Shown: positions 60,535-64,000 of the stretch, piece after piece
How positions within the stretch are numbered: position 1 is the first letter of the stretch
Layout of the letters: every line of letters begins with the position of its first letter
Assembly: GCF_042159835.1 (NCBI RefSeq)
Contig: NZ_JBBVGT010000002.1
Span: 2,108,001-2,172,000, forward strand
Direction: 5' to 3'
Length of the DNA stretch: 64,000 nucleotides
Source of the DNA: Albibacterium profundi
Lineage (GTDB): Bacteria > Bacteroidota > Bacteroidia > Sphingobacteriales > Sphingobacteriaceae
Program-made: the position numbers and the translations under genes
The notes under the pieces: model-generated
What the model saw: only the letters and a program-made list of their open reading frames with translations
The model's database searches: none
What the model was told of the DNA's origin: nothing

Positions 60535-62535
60535 ATGAGAACTGGTGAAAATGAACAAGGGTTACGGAAAGTAGCGGATTTTACAAGGCTTCTTTCTATT
60601 GCGATTTTGGTACTCCACTTTTATGTATCCTGTTATCGGGTCTTTCATCAGATTGGATTTTACTCAGGGGTAACGGATCAGCTCATCGGGAAAATATCCA
60701 TGATCAAGATTTTTGAGTCAATTCTTTTGGTCAAGACCTGGGCTTTGGGATTGCTTCTGGTTTCCCTTTTAGGTGTTAGAGGTCGGAAAGATGAAAAGGC
60801 AAATGTGAGACCATTGATTCTATACGCGTTTTTAGGATTTGGATTATACTATGGCAGTGTTTTGGCCTTTGAGTTGGATTTGGATTTATTGGTATTGGTC
60901 GCTCTGTACGTAGGCTTTTGTGCTATTGGGTATCTTTTGGTTTTAAGCAGTGGTACACGGCTGACCAGGTTGTTGAAAATGAATTTGATGAATGACATCT
61001 TCAACAACGAGAATGAGACTTTCCCGCAGGAGGAAAGGAAAATCAGCAATGAATACTCCATAAACTTACCTGCCAAATACTTCTATGAAGGAATGTCCCG
61101 CGATAGCTGGATCAATATTATCAACCCATTTCGTGGGCTCTTGGTTTTGGGGACTCCCGGCTCTGGGAAATCTTACTTTGCGATTCGGCATATCATTACC
61201 CAACATATTAAAAAGGGCTTTTCGATGTTCATCTATGATTTTAAATACGATGATCTCAGTCGGATAGCTTACAACACGCTGTTAAAGGATAAAAACCGTT
61301 CGAAGTTTTATGTGATCAATTTTGACGATCTGAATCGCACGCACCGTTGTAACCCTCTTGATCCACAGGGTATGAATGATATTACAGATGCAACGGAGGC
61401 AGCGAGAACGATTATGTTGGGCTTGAACCGCGAATGGATAAAAAAGCAGGGTGATTTCTTTGTTGAATCACCCATCAATTTTCTAACGGCGATTATCTGG
61501 TATCTTAAAAAGTACCGCGGTGGGGTTTATTGCACTTTGCCCCATGTAATCGAGTTGATGCAGTTGGACTATCAATATTTGTTTCCCGTACTGGATAGAG
61601 AACCGGAGATAGAGGTCTTGATCAATCCATTTGTGTCGGCATGGAAAAATGAGGCATTTGATCAACTGGAAGGCCAGGTAGCAAGTGCCAAGATAAGTAT
61701 GGCTAAGCTATCGTCACCTGCGTTATATTATGTTCTATCGGGCAATGACTTTACGCTTGACCTAAATAAACCCGATGATCCGAAGGTTATTTGTATTGGG
61801 AACAATCCGCAAAAACAACAGGTTTATGGAGCTGTTCTAAGCCTTTATATTTCACGGATGATTAAGCTTGTGAACCAAAAAGATAAACGTAAATCCAGTT
61901 TGATCTTCGACGAATTCCCCACAATTTACTTTAATAACATGGATAGTTTAATTGCCACGGCACGATCGAATCAGGTGGCAACGACCCTCGCGGTGCAGGA
62001 TTATAGTCAGCTAAAAAAGGACTACGGTAGGGAACAGGCGGAAGTGATCCTGAACATCATCGGGAATGTCATATCCGGACAAGTTACGGGTGATACAGCT
62101 AAGCATCTCTCGGAGCGCTTTGGGAAAATCCAGCAGCAACGAAAAAGTATTTCGATTAATAGTTCTGATACATCTGTCAGTAAATCTACCCAGTTGGACT
62201 TTGCGATACCTGCATCGAAAATATCGTCCCTCTCGTCCGGTGAATTTGTAGGGATGGTTGCTGACAACCCAGACGAGCAGATAAAACTCAAGATGTTTCA
62301 CAACCATATTCAAAATGATCACGGTGCATTGCAAAAAGAGGAATCTGCTTATCAACCTATCCCAAAGGTGCGGAGTGTCGATTCGGGGATTGTTAAGATG
62401 AATTATTATCAGATCAAGCAAGACATCCAAGAACTCGTTGCCGCGGAGTTAGGTGTGAAGCAGGACAAGTCAGAGGCTAGCGCTGACGTGGCAAAGCAGC
62501 CAAAGATTCCGAAGATGAGAAATATGAAGCTGTGA
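60535..62535 (+). CDS. traG-like: Type IV coupling protein (TraG/VirD4/MobC family)
   Basis: A 666-residue ATPase. It has four hydrophobic helices at the N-terminus (1-145), Walker A LGTPGSGKSYF (about 203-213) and Walker B SSLIFDEFPTIYFNN (about 453-467). The conserved ARSNQVATTLAVQDYSQLKK follows, then GNVISGQVTGDTAKHLSERF. It docks the relaxosome to the type IV secretion channel. It completes the mobilisation operon; the channel genes themselves are not in this window. Confidence 0.93.
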   Translation: MRTGENEQGLRKVADFTRLLSIAILVLHFYVSCYRVFHQIGFYSGVTDQLIGKISMIKIFESILLVKTWALGLLLVSLLGVRGRKDEKANVRPLILYAFLGFGLYYGSVLAFELDLDLLVLVALYVGFCAIGYLLVLSSGTRLTRLLKMNLMNDIFNNENETFPQEERKISNEYSINLPAKYFYEGMSRDSWINIINPFRGLLVLGTPGSGKSYFAIRHIITQHIKKGFSMFIYDFKYDDLSRIAYNTLLKDKNRSKFYVINFDDLNRTHRCNPLDPQGMNDITDATEAARTIMLGLNREWIKKQGDFFVESPINFLTAIIWYLKKYRGGVYCTLPHVIELMQLDYQYLFPVLDREPEIEVLINPFVSAWKNEAFDQLEGQVASAKISMAKLSSPALYYVLSGNDFTLDLNKPDDPKVICIGNNPQKQQVYGAVLSLYISRMIKLVNQKDKRKSSLIFDEFPTIYFNNMDSLIATARSNQVATTLAVQDYSQLKKDYGREQAEVILNIIGNVISGQVTGDTAKHLSERFGKIQQQRKSISINSSDTSVSKSTQLDFAIPASKISSLSSGEFVGMVADNPDEQIKLKMFHNHIQNDHGALQKEESAYQPIPKVRSVDSGIVKMNYYQIKQDIQELVAAELGVKQDKSEASADVAKQPKIPKMRNMKL

Positions 62536-62644
62536 GTGACAATATTTCAAATTGCTGTTCGTTTACAATATAAGTGCCTGAATTTAATCAATAATAATTT
62601 TGTTTAATTTTTAGCTTGTTTCCTGTCGTTAAAAGAAATTTACC

Positions 62645-63214
62645 ATGAAGAAAGCAGATTATGATGATAAAGCTCTGATCCTTGATATTCTTACTGAATC
62701 CTTTAAAAACAATCAAAGCGTAAATTATATCGCCGGCTCCCCTAAAAACAATGAAGAGCGTATCCGTGCCTTGATGGATTACTCCTTTGAGGTCTGTAAG
62801 CGGTTTGGTGATGTTTACCTTTCGGACGATCGCGACGCTGCCGCTCTTGTTCTGTATCCAGAAAGAAAAAAGACGAATCTTTCTATGATTATGCTCGATG
62901 TTAAATTGGTTTTGAACTGCATTGGTATTGCTAATATCGGGAAAGCATTAAAAAGGGAATCAAGCATAAAAAAAATGCAGCCGCAAGTGGAGATGTATTA
63001 CTTGTGGTTTATTGGCGTTCGACCTGACAAACAGGGACTGGGAATCGGATCGCGTTTAATGAACGAGCTTATTTTGGAAAGCCAGAAGATGAAACGACCT
63101 GTCTATCTTGAGACGTCTACGCTAACGAATATCCCTTGGTATAAAAAATTCGGATTTGATGTCTACAACGAGTTGAACCTTTCTTATAATCTTTACTTCT
63201 TGAACAGGAAATAA
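62645..63214 (+). CDS. GNAT family N-acetyltransferase
   Basis: A 189-residue GNAT enzyme. Acetyl-CoA motif IGVRPDKQGLGIGSRLMNEL (about 121-140, Q/R-x-x-G-x-G/A form), followed by VYLETSTLTNIPWYKKFGFD. The substrate is unknown. It lies 110 bp after traG on the same strand as ICE cargo, with no obvious link to transfer. Confidence 0.86.
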   Translation: MKKADYDDKALILDILTESFKNNQSVNYIAGSPKNNEERIRALMDYSFEVCKRFGDVYLSDDRDAAALVLYPERKKTNLSMIMLDVKLVLNCIGIANIGKALKRESSIKKMQPQVEMYYLWFIGVRPDKQGLGIGSRLMNELILESQKMKRPVYLETSTLTNIPWYKKFGFDVYNELNLSYNLYFLNRK

Positions 63215-63229
63215 GTCAATCGGTGCGAT

Positions 63230-64000
63230 ATGGAAGTATTTGGTACAGAAATGCTCCTGATAACATTCATTTTCGTTGTTCTCGAATCTGTGATGTTCTT
63301 TTATCAGTTGATATATTATTTATCTCGTCCTCAAGAAAAACAACGGCTGTATTATCTGATCCTGTTGATAATCCTCATTGTGTACAACATTACAGGTGGA
63401 TTGTTCCCAGACCCCGAAATTGCTCTGCCGATCGTAGCACAGAATAGCATTGCTTACGGTTGTGGTTTTCTTATGGCCTCGTATTTCCCCTATTACTTTT
63501 ACAAAGCCTTTGAGCTGGACTCGTTGAGGTTTCATGCTATATACGGCGTTCTATTATTCTTTCTACTACCTTTTTTTATCTTTTTCGTAATCGTTTACTC
63601 TGTGGACAATAATTTGGATTTTGCGATCAAGAATGGGGTTGTCATCCCGTTCTTTTATTCGTTTGTCATTCTATGGCAAATCCTGAAAGCGATACGAATT
63701 AAGTTCAAAGATCGGAATGAAGAAAGTTTCATAGAGGTTTTGGCTATGTATGCAGCCGTGATTCCCTGGGCAGCCATGCCTTTGATCGCTTATTTCGATT
63801 GGGGACAACGCGTTGAAGTGCTTTGCACCAACGGTGGGCTCATTGTTATCACATTTATGTTTCTGTCAAAGTCCGTGAAGACCGCTCGTTTGGAGTATCA
63901 ACAATTATTGGAACTGAGTTTGAATGAAGATAAATCTTCGGTATTTGATGAGAATAGTCAGAATTATAACCTTACCAATCGGGAGATAGAAATTGTTCAA
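63230..64000 (+). CDS. Membrane-anchored LuxR-type transcriptional regulator (3' end outside window)
   Basis: ATG 63230 opens a frame that remains open to the window end (257 codons visible). The first 225 residues form about seven transmembrane helices (MEVFGTEMLLITFIFVVLES, VLLFFLLPFFIFFVIVYSV, VLAMYAAVIPWAAMPLIAYF). At the edge the sequence NLTNREIEIVQ begins a LuxR/GerE helix-turn-helix. A 7TM sensor joined to a LuxR DNA-binding domain is a known Bacteroidota arrangement. The ligand is unknown. It starts 15 bp after the GNAT stop, so the two are probably co-transcribed. Confidence 0.82.
   Translation, partial: MEVFGTEMLLITFIFVVLESVMFFYQLIYYLSRPQEKQRLYYLILLIILIVYNITGGLFPDPEIALPIVAQNSIAYGCGFLMASYFPYYFYKAFELDSLRFHAIYGVLLFFLLPFFIFFVIVYSVDNNLDFAIKNGVVIPFFYSFVILWQILKAIRIKFKDRNEESFIEVLAMYAAVIPWAAMPLIAYFDWGQRVEVLCTNGGLIVITFMFLSKSVKTARLEYQQLLELSLNEDKSSVFDENSQNYNLTNREIEIVQ

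Overview
The window looks like the chromosome of a Bacteroidota member, most likely Sphingobacteriaceae or a close relative, carrying the left part of a large integrative and conjugative element (ICE). The evidence for the group is a SusC/SusD pair, a DUF6266 protein, a Bacteroidota-type promoter (TTTG-N19-TAcaTTTG) in front of a tRNA, IntDOT-like integrase features, and MobC/relaxase/TraG genes of the Bacteroidota ICE type. The genus cannot be fixed from the sequence alone.

Positions 1-11.9 kb are ordinary chromosome. They hold a leftward sugar-acid operon (ThuA-like lipoprotein, TIM-barrel isomerase/epimerase, enolase-superfamily dehydratase cut by the window edge) preceded by an MFS transporter, then DUF983 and DUF6266 genes, a SusC/SusD glycan-uptake pair and a YCF48-like beta-propeller protein. 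A tRNA-Pro(TGG) follows at 11.87 kb. A tyrosine recombinase begins 300 bp after it, so the tRNA 3' end is the probable attachment site and everything to the right is ICE. The right end is not in the window.

Positions 14-28.9 kb are metal cargo module 1: a Cys-rich four-helix copper-binding protein, a decayed arsenite exporter, an RND pump fused to its TolC channel, its adaptor, a PII-like protein, a Fur-family regulator, a P1B-4 ATPase (SPC motif), an amino-acid permease, a SpoIIAA/STAS-like protein and a CDF transporter. The module is littered with gene remnants (Fur, STAS, P-type ATPase, IS982 transposase).

Positions 30-57.7 kb are cargo module 2, a large copper island: a second four-helix protein, an AraC regulator with a metal-binding N-terminus, CopA (P1B-1), CopZ, two DUF3347 proteins, a complete CusA-CusC-CusB pump, a haem-binding protein, a CPH-type P1B-3 ATPase and a multicopper oxidase fused to a CopB-like barrel. 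Embedded in it (43.2-52.8 kb) is a metabolic block with archaeal-type enzymes: AMP-phosphorylase-like enzyme, PRPP synthetase, type II GAPDH, FbaB-type aldolase, an ATP-cone/nuclease fusion, a beta-CASP hydrolase and a site-2 protease. This block is the best candidate in the window for an undescribed system. It may turn RNA/nucleotide ribose into glycolytic intermediates or PRPP during metal stress.

An 85-bp near-identical direct repeat lies at the right edge of each module (28,989 and 57,913), which suggests that the cargo grew by accretion. Positions 58.1-62.5 kb hold the mobilisation operon (HTH protein, small conserved ORF, a possible oriT, MobC-like protein, relaxase, TraG/VirD4 coupling protein). 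A GNAT acetyltransferase and a membrane-anchored LuxR-type regulator, cut by the window end, follow. The conjugation pore genes must lie beyond 64 kb if they are present.
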